Shown: piece after piece, positions 10,353 to 23,142 of the stretch
How positions within the stretch are numbered: position 1 is the first letter of the stretch
Layout of the letters: each line of letters opens with the position of its first letter
Assembly (NCBI GenBank): GCA_003255065.1
Contig: QAOA01002976.1
Span: 86,411-150,410, forward strand
Source: Cercis canadensis
Lineage: Eukaryota > Streptophyta > Magnoliopsida > Fabales > Fabaceae
Direction: 5' to 3'
Length of the DNA stretch: 64,000 nt
Notes under the pieces: model-generated
Told to the model about the DNA's origin: nothing
What the model saw: only the letters and a program-made list of their open reading frames with translations
Database searches by the model: none
Position numbers and translations under genes: made by a program

Positions 10353-11681
10353 TGATAAAACATTATTTTACACTATTTGTTTCCCTTATACTTAGTCTTT
10401 TAATGTGTGTTTCTAGTGATTTTTATGGCCTTTAGACATGTTTTGTAGATTTGGACTTTTTGGTGCTTGTAGATTTTAATTGCTTAACTGTTAAATTCTG
10501 GCACTGCTTACATTTTTCACCTTATCTTTGGCTATAATTGTCCGATTGATGTGATTCTAGTTTCTTTGGAAATCTGACAGAAAACTCCACATTTCATATG
10601 AAGAGCCCAGAAGCTGATTCTCAAGTCTGGACAACCGAAATTCACGTGCAAGCAGTCCAGATTTTCTGCTCCGCCCAGCACTCCGCCCAGCACTCCGCCC
10701 AGCATTGACTGATTCCTTTCTTTAGGCCTGCCTATTGGACTAGAGCATGTTTATTTGGGCCAGCATCTACTTATTGGGCCAGCACACATGACACTAGGGC
10801 TTGATCATGTTTTTACCATTAATAATTTAGGAAACTAGGTTTATTTTGTAATTAGGAAACCTAGAGGAGGCAGTCAGCTAGTATATATTCTCAAGTTGTT
10901 GCGGCAAATCATACACAACCAGAGAGATACGAAATTCCTTGAGCTGCTGCTACCTCCTATTTTCTGAGTTCATTTTTCTACTTTTGCTTTATGTTCAAGT
11001 CTTCCATGGAAGGCTAAGTTTGTTTATAATCAATTCAAGAGGAGCCAAACTTAATAATCCAGAGTTCCTGTGCTTCAACCGGGTTTGATTTAATTTAATT
11101 TAAATTACTGTTTCTTCCCCTCTTCATGTGATTGAATGGTACTTTGATTGCATGTTTTGTACAAATTTTAATCGATTGATTAGATTCATAACAGTAATCA
11201 GATTGATAATCATACTTTAAAGGTCTTTAATATATGGTTAACTTGGCTAATTCGGTTATTAAATTAATCTGGACTTAGTGATATAGAGCGGTTGCCCAGA
11301 GTCTTAATTCCATGATTAATTGAATCCTGATTGGTAAATCAGTAGGAATTCTAAGTGTTATTGTTAGGGGTTCCAGGTAACACTTAACCAAGAATTAAAT
11401 CAGATCTAGGTTATCTTTAGTGAGCAAGGATGGATTAGAGTTTGGTTGCCAGCTTGAGTTGATTGTGTTTTCTCTTATTTGATAAATTCAGTTTACTGCT
11501 TTCTAAATTCTTAGTATATTGCATTCAACACAACCCCCCCCTCCCCCCTTATTATGTTCTTACTTAAGTTCTTAAAAGATTAGTTGTTCTGGCGAATCCT
11601 TGGGAGACCACACTGGTTGCATGCTATGCTACAAATTAGTTTCAATTAGTAGTTTAATTTTGTACGGTTCGGCACCCGTCA
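10353..11681 (+). repeat. Element B 3' LTR, family 2
   Basis: 1329 bp, starting TGATAAAACATT and ending GGCACCCGTCA. It differs from the 5' copy by small indels and by a perfect triplication of CTCCGCCCAGCA at 10669-10704, where the 5' copy has a single unit. Confidence 0.95.
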
Positions 11682-12245
11682 ACAGCTCACTGTATCTGGC
11701 ACAGGATAGTTATCAGGTAGGTCCCTATATTTTGCCAAGCACCCTGTTTCGGTGTGTCCCTAGATCTGACTTGAATAATTTTATTCGAGTTAACTATATC
11801 TATGATGGGACTATATGCTAGTAGGTCACTATATCTAGCCCATGAACCTTTTTCGGTGCGTCGTTGTATCTGATCTGAGATATCTTCCTCGCGAGTCACT
11901 GTATCTGGTATAGGACTGTTTCCTGGTGGGTCACTATTACTAGTCCGGGACCTTGTTTCGGTGCGTCCCTATATCTGACCCAGGATATATTTCTGACTTG
12001 TCACTGTATCTGACACAGGATTGTTACATGGTACGTCACTCTATATGGCCTGGGAACCAGCTTGAATGTGTCCATGTATCTGACACGAGATTTCTTTCTG
12101 GCTGCTTGTTGTATCTAGCATGGAACTATTTTCTGGTGGGTCACTATAACTGGCACGGGACCCATTCTTTAGGCTTCCCTGTATCTAACACTGATATTTC
12201 TCTTGCAGTGCACTGTATCTAGGACGAGACTGTTTCCAGGTAGGT
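11682..12245 (+). repeat. Satellite block 1
   Basis: 564 bp of the 35/105-bp satellite. It begins with the duplicated target of B and ends with TAGGT, the duplicated target of the next solo LTR. It matches 17403-17702 and 18987-19260 unit by unit, including the unusual ATAATTTTATT variant at 11775, which recurs at 17494. Confidence 0.95.
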
Positions 12246-13666
12246 TGATGAACACACTTTTTATACAATAGTTATCCCTCATACTTAGTCTTTTAAACCT
12301 CTTTTGGGCTGAATTGAGTAGACTTAGACCTCATTTGATGACCTTGTATCCATTTGTGCCTAATTGCAATTTCCAGCAATACGGAGCATTTTATGCTGTC
12401 TCTGTGTTTCGTGCATATCTTGAGTTCTCGATGTCTAAAAATTCTGAGTCATACCTTGTAGGAAAGCTGAGAGAATTGTCTACAACTTTCTTTCAGGGCT
12501 CCAAAGCCAATTCGGATGTCTAGAAGGTCATATGCAGCCTGGAATCCAGAGAAGACATGCTGTCGCAGGATCCTGACCTACATGCAGTGTTTGGGCCATA
12601 ACTTGAGTTGTGGATGTCATATGGACTTGAAACTGGTACCATTGTAAAGCTAACAAATAGAGCTTCAATTATTATGCAGACTAGTTCACCATAATTTATA
12701 TTGAAGATGGTCTTATTTGCGGTTGAATTTGGCTAATGGTTCCAGACACCTATTGGCACTTAAATGGGCCTAGCTTCCTCATGACAAGTCCAAATGGGCG
12801 CAAACCAAAGCCCAATTAAAGGTAAGGCCCATGGGAACAAGTGTTCCCTAAGGGCAATTTGGGTGTGCATGTAATTTTGGAGGTCTATATCAGCACAAAG
12901 GGGCAGCCGAAATTCATATAAAGTCATTTAGATATTTTAGACAGCTTTTGAACTTTCCTTAGTCTTTAAGTTTTCTCTCTAGATATTTTGTAAGAACTTG
13001 GCTTCTCTTGTTCATAGAGGGCTAATTCATCAAATCAATCCAGGTTTTGGCTGTTCTGATTATTGGTTTTGAGATTATGTGTTGTTGTTATTCATTTAGT
13101 TGTAAATCAAGTTCTTCAATCCTCTGAAATATTCTATTTGAATTGCTTAATTCGAATTTGGATTTTCATATTTTGTTTGCATGTGATACAAGAGGATTGT
13201 ATGGTTAATTAATGTTTCTGAGCTTTTGGATGGATTAATTACCTTGGCTGGATCATGGACTTAGGTAAAACTGGACTTGAATGTTTGCTTAATTCATTTA
13301 GTCTTAGTTAAAATCGAATTCTGGTTGCTTAACCAGTGGACATCCATAGAACATTGAGAGGCTTCTTGATATGTTTTAAAGGCCAAGAACATGGTTAATA
13401 ATTAAATGGATCATTGGAAATCAAGGATGGACTAAAATCAGAATCAGTTAAGACTTGGATTGGTTGTTTTCCCTAAAACTTTACCACTTACAATTAATTT
13501 CTGTCAAACACTTGAACAAACAAAACCCCCCTGTTGATATGGTTCTTAATATGATTCACTAAATAGAACAATCCTTAGGTTCGACTTAGGGCTGCCTTAT
13601 GCTACAAGTAGCTTAGGTAACCGACCTAAAACTTTAACTAATTTAAGGAGCCTCGGCAGCTCATCA
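12246..13666 (+). repeat. Solo LTR, family 1
   Basis: 1421 bp from TGATGAACACAC to GCCTCGGCAGCTCATCA, flanked by a perfect 5-bp duplication TAGGT (12241-12245 and 13667-13671). No internal region is present. This is the usual product of recombination between the two LTRs of a once complete element. It is read in plus orientation. Confidence 0.95.
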
Positions 13667-16600
13667 TAGGTCTCTATATCTATCCCAAGGCACTGTTTCG
13701 GTGCGCCCCTATATGTGTCAAGGGATATCTTTTTGGCAGCTCACTGTATCTGGCATACGACTATTTACTGGTAGGTCACTATATATGGCCTGGCAACATG
13801 TTTTGTTGCGTCCCTATATCTGACCCGAGACATCTTTCTAGCTAGTCACAGTATTTGGCATTGGAATGTTTCTTGGTAGTTCACTATAATTGGCCTGGGA
13901 CCCTGTTTCGGTGCGTTCCTATATCTGACTCTAATATTTTTCTTGCGGTACACTGTATCTAGAATGGGACTTTTCTTGGTAGGTCTCTATATCTGTCCTA
14001 AGACCCTGTTTCGTTGTGTCCCTATATGTGAACTGGGATATCTTTCTGGCGGGTCACTATATATGGCATGTGATTGTTTCCTAATAGGTCACTATATATG
14101 GCATGGAACCTGTTTCGGTGCATCACTATATCTGACTCGAAATATTTTTCTGGTGAGTCACTGTATATGGCATGAGACTGTTTCCTAGTGCATCATTATA
14201 TCTAGCTCAAGACCCTGTTTCAATGTGTCCTTGTATCTGACCAGGGACATATTTCTGGTGAGTCTCTGTATTTGGCACAGGATTTTTACCTGGTAGGTCA
14301 CTATATTTTGCTCGGGACCCTGTGTCGGTGCGTTCCTATATCTTACTCGGATATTTTTCTTGTAGTTGACTGTATCTGCGACGGGACTATATGCTGGTAG
14401 GTCACTATATCTTGCCCATGAACATTTTTCGATGCGTCTCTGTATCTTATCCAGGATATCTTTCAGGCGGATCACTATATTTGGTATGAGACTGTTTCCT
14501 AGTAAGTCACTATTGTTGTCCCGGGAACCTTGTTCTTGTGGGTCACTATATCTGGTCTAGGAACCTGTTTCGGCGCATCCCTGTATCTGACCTTGTATAT
14601 CTTTTTGGCCGGTCACTATATATGGCAAGGGACTGTTTCCTAGATGGACACTTTATCTTGCCCGGGAAACTATTTCGGTGCTTCCCTGTATCTGACTTGG
14701 GATATCTTTCTGACTTGTCACCGTATCTGACACAGGATTGTTACCTGGTATGTCACTATATATGGCACAAGAATTAGTTTCAATGTGTCCTTATATCTGA
14801 CACGAGATTTCTTTCTAGCAAGTCATTGTATCTGGCATGGATCTGTTTCCTGGTGGGTCACTACAACTGGCCCGGGACCCTGTTTCGGTGTGTCCCTGTA
14901 TCTGACTCAAATATTTTTCTTTTAGTTGATTGTATCTGCTACGGGATATCTTTCTAGCGGGTCATTGTGTCTAGTATGTGACTGTTTCCTAGTGGGTCAC
15001 TATTACTGGCCCAGGACCTTGTTTCGTTGCGTCTCTGTATCTAACTCAAATATTTTTCTTTTAGTTGACTGTATCTACTACGGGTCTATATCATGGTAGA
15101 TCATTATATCTATCCCGGGAATCTTTTTAGATTCATCGCTGTATATCTGGCATGAGACTATTTCCTTGTGGGTTACTATATCTAGTCCAAGAACTCGTTT
15201 CGGCGTATCTTTGTATCTAACGCGTTATATGTTTTTAGCAGGTCTCTATATCTAGCAAAGGACTGTTTCCTAGAAGGACACTCTATCTGGCCCAGAAAAT
15301 TTTTTCGGTGCGTCCCTATATCTAACCTGGGATATTTTTTTAGCTTGTCACTGTATCTGACAGAGGATTGTCACCCAGTACGTCACTATATATACCCCGG
15401 GAACCAGTTCCAATGCATCCCTGTATCTGACCCGAGATTTCTTTTTGGGAGGTCGCTGTATCTAGCATGGGACTATTTCCTAGAGGGACACTATAACTGG
15501 CCTGAGACCCAGTTTCGGTGCGTCCCTCTATCTGACTCTATTATTATTCTTGTGATGCACTGTATCTGTGACAAGACATTTTCCTGGTGTGTCACTATAT
15601 CTTTCCCGGGACCCTATTTTGGTGCATCTTTGTATCGGACCTAGGATATCTTTCTAGCATGTCTTTGTATATGGCACAGGATTTTTACTTGGTAGGTCAC
15701 TATATATGGCCTGAGAACCTGTTTCAATGCGTCCTTCTATCTGACCCAATATATCTTTCTGGTGAGTCACTATGTCTGGCATGAGATTGTTTCTTGGTAG
15801 GGCACTATATCTGGCCTAGGACCTTGTTTCAATGCATCCCTGTATCTGACTCGGATATCTTTCTAGTGGGTCACTATATCTGGCACAGGATTGTTACCTG
15901 GTAGGTGACTATATTTTGCCCAGGACCCTATTTCGGTGTGTCCCTTTTATCTGACCCTAATATTTTTCTAGCGGTGCACTGTATCTCGGACGGGACTGTT
16001 TCCTTGTGTGTCAATAATTCACTCGAGACCTTGTTTCGGTGCATCCCTGTATCGGACTCGGGATATCTTTCTAGCGAGTCATTGTATCCGGCATGGGACT
16101 GTCTCTTGGTAGGTCACTACATATGGCCTAGGAACCTGTTTCAGTGCGTCTTTGTATCTGACCTTAGATATCTTTATGGCGAGTCACTGAATCTGGCATG
16201 GGACTATTTCCTGGTGGGTCACTGTATCTAGCCTGAGACCTTGTTTCAATGCCTCCCTGTATCTGACCCGGGATATCTTTTTGGCGGGTCACTGTATCTA
16301 GCACAGGATTATTACCTGTGAGTCATTATATTTTGCCCAAGACCCTGTTTCGATGCGTCCCTATTTCTAACACGGATATTTTCCTTGTAGTTGACTGTAT
16401 CTACGACGAGACTAAATGATAGTAGATCACTATATCTAGCACATGAAAATTTTTCGATGTGTCGCTATATTTTATCTAGGATATCTTTCTAACGGGTTAT
16501 CGTATCTGGTATGGGACTATTTCCTAGTGGGTCACTATTACTGGCCCAGGACCTTGTTTCAGTGCATATCTGTATCTGTCTCGAATATTTTTCTTGTAGT

Positions 16601-17702
16601 TCGCTGTATCTGCGGCAGGACTATTTCCTAGTAGATCCCTATATTTATCCTGGGAGCTTTTTTTTGGTTCGTCGTTGTATATCTTGCACTGGTCTATTTC
16701 CTTTTGGGTCACTATATCTGGTCTGGGAACCTATTTTGGCTCATCCCTGTATCTGACTTGGGATATCTTTTTTGCAGGTTACAATATCTGGCAAGGGACT
16801 GTTTCCTAGAAGGGCACTCTATCTGGACCGGGAAACTATTTCAATGCGTCCCTATGTTTAACACGGGATATCATTCTGGTTTGTCACTAGATCTGACACA
16901 GGATATAACCTGGTACGTCACTATATATGGCCCAGGAACCAGTTTCAATGTGTCCCTATATCTAACACGAGATTTCTTTCTGGCAGGTTACTGTATCTGG
17001 TATAGGACTATTTCTTGGAGGGACACTATAACTGGCCTGGGAGCCTGTTTCGGTGGGACCCTTTATCTGACTCTGATATTTTTCTTGTGGTGCACTGTAT
17101 CTGTGACAGGACTGTTTTCTGGTGTGTCATTATATCTGTCCCGGGAACTTGTTTCGGTGCATTCCTATATCAAATCGGACATACCTTTCTGGCAAGGCAC
17201 TATATTTGGCATGGGACTGTTTCCTATTGGGTCACTATAAATGGCCTGGGAACATATTTCGTGCGTCCTTGTATCTATCCCGAGATATCTTTTTAGTAAG
17301 TCACTGTATCTAGCATGGGACTGTTTCCTGGTGGGTTACTATATCTGGCCCGGGACTCTGTTTTAATGCATCCCTGTATCTGACCCGGGATATCTTTTTG
17401 GCAGCTCACTGTATCTGGCACAGGATTGTTACCTGGTAGGTCCCTATATTTTGCCAAGGACCAAGTTTCAGTGTGTCCCTAGATCTATCTCAGATAATTT
17501 TATTCCAGTTAACTATATCTGCGACTGGACTATTTGCTAGTAGGTCACTATATCTAGCCCATGAACCTTCTTCGGTACGTCGTTGTATCTGATCCGGGAT
17601 ATCTTTCTCGCGGGTCACTGTATCTGGTATGAGACTGTTTCTTGGTGGGTCACTATTACTAGTCTAGGACCTTGTTTCGGTGTGTCCCTATATCTGACCC
17701 AG
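13667..17702 (+). repeat. Satellite block 2 (35-bp base unit, 105-bp trimer)
   Basis: 4036 bp of tandem repeat. The 105-bp unit is three 35-bp relatives that begin ATATCTTTCTGGCGGGTCAC, CTGTTTCCTGGTGGGTCACT and CCCTGTTTCGGTGCGTCCCT, each followed by a variant of TATCTGRCMYGGGA. Many variant units occur in a set order that recurs elsewhere. Open frames seen here come from the repeat, because 105 bp is 35 codons; I do not regard them as genes. Confidence 0.95.
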
Positions 17703-18986
17703 TGATAACACATTATTTTACACTATTTGTTTCCCTTATACTTAGTCTTTTAATGTGTGTTTCTAGTGATTTTTATGGCCCTTAAACATGTTTTGTAGAT
17801 TTGGACTTTTTGGTGCTTGTAGATTTTAATTGCTTAACTGTTAAATTCTGGCACTACTTACGCTTTTCACAGATGTCCGATTGATGTGATTCTAGTTTCG
17901 TTGGAAAGCTGACAGAAAATACCACATTTCATATGAAGAGCCCAGAAGATGATTCTCGCGTCTGGAAAACTGAAATTCGCGTGCAATCAGTCCAGATTTT
18001 CTGCTCCGCCTAGCATTGACTGATTCCTTTCCTTAGGCCTGCCTATTGGACCAGAGCATGTTTATTTGGGCCAACATCTGCTTTTGGGCCAGCACACATG
18101 ACACTAGGGTTTGATCATGTTTTTACCATTAATAATTTAGGAAACTAGGTTTATTTTGTATTTGGGAAACCTAGAGGAGGCAGCCAGCTAGTATTTATTC
18201 TCAACATTGTTGAGGAAAATACACAATCAGAGAGATACAAAATTCCTTGAGTTGCTACTGCCTCCTTCGCTGAGTTCGTTTTTACACCTTTGCTTTGTGT
18301 TCAAGTCTTCCATGGAAGGCTAAGTTCGTTTGTAATCAATTCAAGAGGAGCCAAACTTAATAATCCAGAGTTCCTGTGCTTCATCCGGGTTTGATTTAAT
18401 ATAGTTTGATTGTCTTCTTCTTCTTCTCATCTTCATGTAATTGAATGGTATTTTAATTGCATGCATGCTTTATATGAATTTAAATCGGTTGATTAGATTC
18501 ATCACAGTAATCAAACTGCTGATCATATGTTAAAGGTTTTTAACATATGGTTAACTTGGGCAATTCGGTTATTAAATTAATCTGGACTTAGAGATATAGA
18601 GCGGTTGCCTAGAGTCTTAATTCCATGATTAATTGAGTCCTGATTGGTAAATCAGTAGGAATTCTAAGTGTTACTGTTAAGGGTTCCAGGTAACACTTAA
18701 CCAAGAATTAAATCAGATCTAGGTTATCTTTAGTGAACAAGGATGGATTAAGATTTGGTTGCCTGCTTGAGTTGATTACATTTTCTCTTATTTGATAAAT
18801 TCAGTTTACTGCTTTCTAAATTCTTAGTATATTGCATTCAACACAAACCCCCCTTATTCTGTTCTTGCTTAAGTTCTTAAAAGATTAGTTGTTCTGGTGA
18901 ATCTTTGGGAGATGACATTGGTTGCATCCTATACTACAAATTAGTTGCAATTATTAGTTTAATTTTGTACGGTTCGGCACCCGTCA
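17703..18986 (+). repeat. Solo LTR, family 2
   Basis: 1284 bp from TGATAACACATT to GGCACCCGTCA, flanked by CCCAG (17698-17702) and CCCGG (18987-18991), a target duplication with one mismatch. The satellite phrase GACCCGGGATATC is split by it. No internal sequence. Confidence 0.95.
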
Positions 18987-21883
18987 CCCGGGATATCTTT
19001 TTGAGTTGTCACTGTATCTGACACAGGATTGTTACTTGGTACGTCACTATATATGGCCCAGGAACCGGCTTGAATGCATCCATGTATCTGACACAAGATT
19101 TCTTTCTGGCTGGTCGCTGTATTTGGCATAGGACAATTTCCTGGTGGGTCACTATAACTAGCACGGGACCTGTTTTTGAGGCATCCCTATATCTAACACA
19201 GATATTTGTCTTGCAGTGCACTGTATCTAGGACAAGACTATTTCCAGGTAGGTCCCTATATTTGTCCCGAGACACTGTTTCGGTGCGCCCTTGTATGTGA
19301 CACGGGATATCTTTCTGGAAGCTCATTGTATCTGGCATAGGACTGTTTACTAGTATGTCACTATATATGGCCTGGCAACGTGTTTTGTTGCATCCCTGTA
19401 TCTGACCCGAGACATCTTTCAGGCTAGTCACAGTATCTGGCATTGGACTGTTTCTTGGTGGGTCACTATAATTAGCCCGGGACCCTGTTTCGGTTCGTCC
19501 CTATATATGACTCTGAGATTTTTCTTGCGGTGCACTATATCTAGGACAGGAGTTTTCCTGGTAGGTCTCTATATTTATCCTGAGACCCTATTTCAGTGCG
19601 TCCTTATATGTGACCCGGGATATCTTTCTGGCGGGTCACTGTATCTGGCATGAGACTGTTTCCTAGTGGATCATTATAACTGGCTCGGGACCCTGTTTCG
19701 GTACGTCCCTGTATCTGACTCTAATATTTTCTTGCGGTGCACTGTATCTGGGATGGGACTTTTCCTTGTAGGTCTCTATATCTGTCCTAAGACCCAATTT
19801 CGGTGCGTCCTTATATGTGACCTGGATATCTTTCTGGCTGGTCGCTATATCTAGCATGTGACTGTTTCCTGGTAGGTCACTATATATGGGATGGAACCTG
19901 TTTCGATGCGTCCCTGTATCTGACCCGAGATATTTTTCTAGTTTGTCACTGTATATGGCATGAGACTGTTTCCTGGTGCATAATTATATCTATACTGAGA
20001 TCCTATTTCAATGCGTCCCTGTATATGACCAGGGACATATTTCTGGCGAGTNTTCCTGGTAGGTCTCTATATTTATCCCGAGACCCTATTTCAGTGCGTC
20101 CTTATATGTGACCCGGGATATCTTTCTGGCGGGTCACTGTATCTGGCATGGGTCTGTTTCCTGGTAGCTCACTATATATGACATGGGAACCTGTTTCGGT
20201 GCATCCCTGTATCTGACTCGAGATGTCTTTCTGGCGAGTCACTGTATCTGGCATGAGACTGTTTCCTAGTGGATCATTATAACTGGCTCGGGACCCTGTT
20301 TCGGTGCGTCCCTGTATCTGACTCTAATATTTTCTTGCGGTGCACTGTATCTGGGATGGGACTTTTCCTTGTAGGTCTCTATATCTGTCCTGAGACCCAA
20401 TTTCGGTGCGTCCTTATATGTGACTTGGATATCTTTCTGGCTGGTCGCTATATCTAGCATGTGACTGTTTCCTGGTAGGTCACTATATATGGGATGGAAC
20501 CTGTTTCGATGCGTCCCTGTATCTGACCCGAGATATTTTTCTAGTTTGTCACTGTATATGGCATGAGACTGTTTCCTGGTGCATAATTATATCTATACTG
20601 AGATCCTATTTCAATGCGTCCCTGTATATGACCAGGGACATATTTCTGGCGAGTCTTTGTATCTGGCACAAGATTTTTACCTGGTTGGCCACAATATTTT
20701 GCTCGAGACCCTGTTTCGGTGCGTTCCTGTATCTGACTCAAATATTTTTCTTGTAGTTGACTGTATCTGCGACGAGACTATATGATGGTAGGTCACTATA
20801 TCTAGCCGTGAACCTTTTTCAGTGCATCTCTATATCTTATCCGTGATATCTTTTTGGCAGGTCACTGTATCTGGTATGACATGTTTCCTGGTAGGTCACT
20901 ATTGCTGTCTTGGGAACCTTTTCCGGTTCTTCATTGTATATCTGGCACAGGACTATTTCCTTGTGGGTCACTATATCTGGTTTAGGAACTTGTTTCGACG
21001 CATCCCTGTATCTGATCTTGGATATCTTTTTGGCCGGTCACTATATCTGGTAAGGGACTGTTTCCTAGATGGACACTTTAACTGGCCCGGGAAACTATTT
21101 CGGTGTGTCCCTGTATCTGACCCGAGATATCTTTCTGACTTGTCATTGTATCTGACACAGGATTGTTACCTGGCACGTCTCTACATATGGCACGAGAACT
21201 AGTTTCAATGCGTCCCTATATCGGACACGAGATTTCTTTATGGAAGGTCGTTGTATCTGGCTCGGGACCATGTTTCAGTGTGTCCCAGTATCTGACTCTG
21301 ATATTTTTATTGTGGTGCACTGCATTTGGGACATGACTGTTTCCTGGTGTGTCACCATATCTGTCCCTGGACCTTGTTTCGGTGCATCCCTGTATCGGAC
21401 CCGTGATGTCTTTCTGGTAGGCCTTTGTATCTAGCACATGATTTTTACTTGGTAGATCACTATATATGGCCTGGTAAGCTGTTTCCTGGTAGGACTCTAT
21501 ATCTGTCCTGGGATACTGATTCGTTGCTTCCTTGTATGCGACCCGGGATATCTTTCTGGTAGGTCACTATATCTGGCATGGGACTGTTTCCAGTTGGGTC
21601 ACTATTACTGGCCCGGGAACCTATTTTGGTGCATCCCTATATGTGACCCAAGATATCTTTTTGGCAAGTCACTGTATCTGGCATGGTGCTATTTCCTGGT
21701 GGGTCACTATATGTGGCTCGGGACCTTGTTTCAATGCATCCCTATATCTGACCTGGGATATCTTTCTGGCGGGTCACTGTATCTGGCACAAGATCATTAC
21801 CTAGTAGGTCATTATATTTTGCCTGGGACCCTGTTTTTGAGCGTCCCTTGATCTGACTCAGATATTTTTTTGTAGTTGACTAT
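18987..21883 (+). repeat. Satellite block 3
   Basis: 2897 bp of the same satellite. Its first part repeats, variant by variant, the order found from about 11980 to 14100. It contains one single-n position (20052) at the joint of a near-identical duplication and is cut at 21883 by element C. Confidence 0.95.
19555..20654 (+). repeat. Near-identical duplication joined by one n
   Basis: 19555-20051 (497 bp) and 20053-20654 (602 bp) are almost identical; the second holds exactly one more 105-bp unit. The copies meet at a single n (20052). This is probably an assembly join of overlapping or allelic contigs; a true recent duplication is the alternative. Confidence 0.75.
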
Positions 21884-23126
21884 TGACGGGTGCCGAACCG
21901 TATAAAATTAAACTACTAATTGCAACTAAATTGTAGTATAGGAACAGAATAAGGGGGGGGGGGGGGGGGGGGTNNNNNNNNNNNNNNNNNNNNNNNNNNN
22001 NNNNNNNNNNNNNNNNNNNNNNNNNNNNNNNNNNNNNNNNGCAATCAACTCAAGCAGGCAACCAAACTCTAATCCATCCTTGTTCACTAAAGATAACCTA
22101 GATCTGATTTAATTCTTGGTTAAGTGTTACCTAGAACCCCTAACAACAACACTTAGAATTCCTACTAATTTACCAATCAGGATTCAATTAATCATGGAAT
22201 TAAGACCCTAGGGAACCGCTCTATATCACTAAGTCTAGATTAATTTAATAACCGAATTATCCAAGTTAACCATATATTAAAGACCTTTAAAGTATGATTA
22301 TCAATCTGATTACTGTTATGAATCTAATCAACCGATTTAAATTCATACAAAGCATGCATGTAATTAAAATATCATTCAATCACATGAAGAAGGGAAGAAA
22401 CAGTAATTCAAATTAAATCAAATCAAACCCGGTTGAAGCACAGGAACTCTGGATTGTTAAGTTTGGCTCCTCTTGAATTGATTACAAAAGAACTTAGCCT
22501 TCCATGGAAGACTTGAACACAAAGCAAAGGTGTGCAAACGAACTAAGAAAATAGGAGGCAGCCGCAGCTCAAGGAATTTCGTATCTCTCTGGTTGTGTAT
22601 GATTTGCCTCAACAACTTGAGAATATATACTAGCTGGCTGCCTCCTCTAGGTTTCCTAATGGTTTCCTAATTACAAAATAAACCTAGTTTCCTAAATTAT
22701 TAATGGTAAAAACATGATCAAGCCCTAGTGTCATGTGTGGTGGCCCAAATAAACATGCTCTGGTCCAATAGGCAGGCCTAAGGAAAGGAATCAGTCAATG
22801 CTGGGCAGAGCAGAAAATCTGGACTGCTTGCACGCGAATTTCAGTTGTCCAAACGTGAGAATCAGTTTCTAGGCTCTTCATATGAAATGTGTAATTTTCT
22901 GTCAGCGTTCCAACGAAAGTGGAATCACATCAATCGGACATCTGTAGCCAAAGATAAGGTGGAAAACGTAAGCAGTGCCAGAATTTAATAGTTAAGCAAT
23001 TAAAATCTACAAGTACCAAAAAGTCCAAATCTACAAAACATGTCTAAAGGCCATAAAAATCACTAGAAACACACATTAAAAGACTAAGTATAAGGGAAAC
23101 AAATAGTGTAAAATAATGTCTTATCA
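21884..23126 (-). repeat. Element C 3' LTR, family 2 (with assembly gap)
   Basis: Begins TGACGGGTGCCGAACCGT on the plus strand and ends at CTTATCA. Compared with the right LTR it lacks about 70 bp around 21942, shows 20 consecutive G at 21953-21972 where the other copy has six, and has Ns at 21974-22040. Length comparisons here are unreliable. Confidence 0.9.
21974..22040. other. Assembly gap (67 N)
   Basis: A run of N directly follows a 20-G homopolymer inside the 3' LTR of C. It looks like a sequencing stall at a C/G run. Confidence 0.98.
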
Positions 23127-23142
23127 AATTCCCCCACACTTA
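23127..23142 (-). other. 3' polypurine tract, element C
   Basis: Sense TAAGTGTGGGGGAATT adjoins the 3' LTR, as in B, D and E. Confidence 0.85.

Larger units (their letters stand above)
5195..11681 (+). mobile_element. Element B: non-autonomous Athila-like element, family 2 LTRs
   Basis: 6487 bp with both LTRs (5195-6483 and 10353-11681), primer site, leader, gag remnant, a 328-codon open frame, an internal and a terminal purine tract. There is no protease, RT, RNase H or integrase, so it would depend on proteins from other elements. Target duplication GCAGC (5190-5194) / ACAGC (11682-11686) has one mismatch, and the satellite continues in phase. The internal region is close to that of D, which has the other LTR family. 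The LTR copies differ by several indels, so the insertion is older than E. Confidence 0.93.

Noticed and set aside
13667..17702. CRISPR-like array (35-bp repeats)
   Set aside because: Units are contiguous with no unique spacers, the DNA is eukaryotic, and no cas gene is present.
11600..21851. Many open frames of 60-180 codons in the satellite (for example 16704-17240, 20822-21202), rich in Tyr, Leu, Trp and Cys
   Set aside because: They restart with every repeat unit, occur on both strands, match only each other and have no start context. They follow from the 105-bp period.
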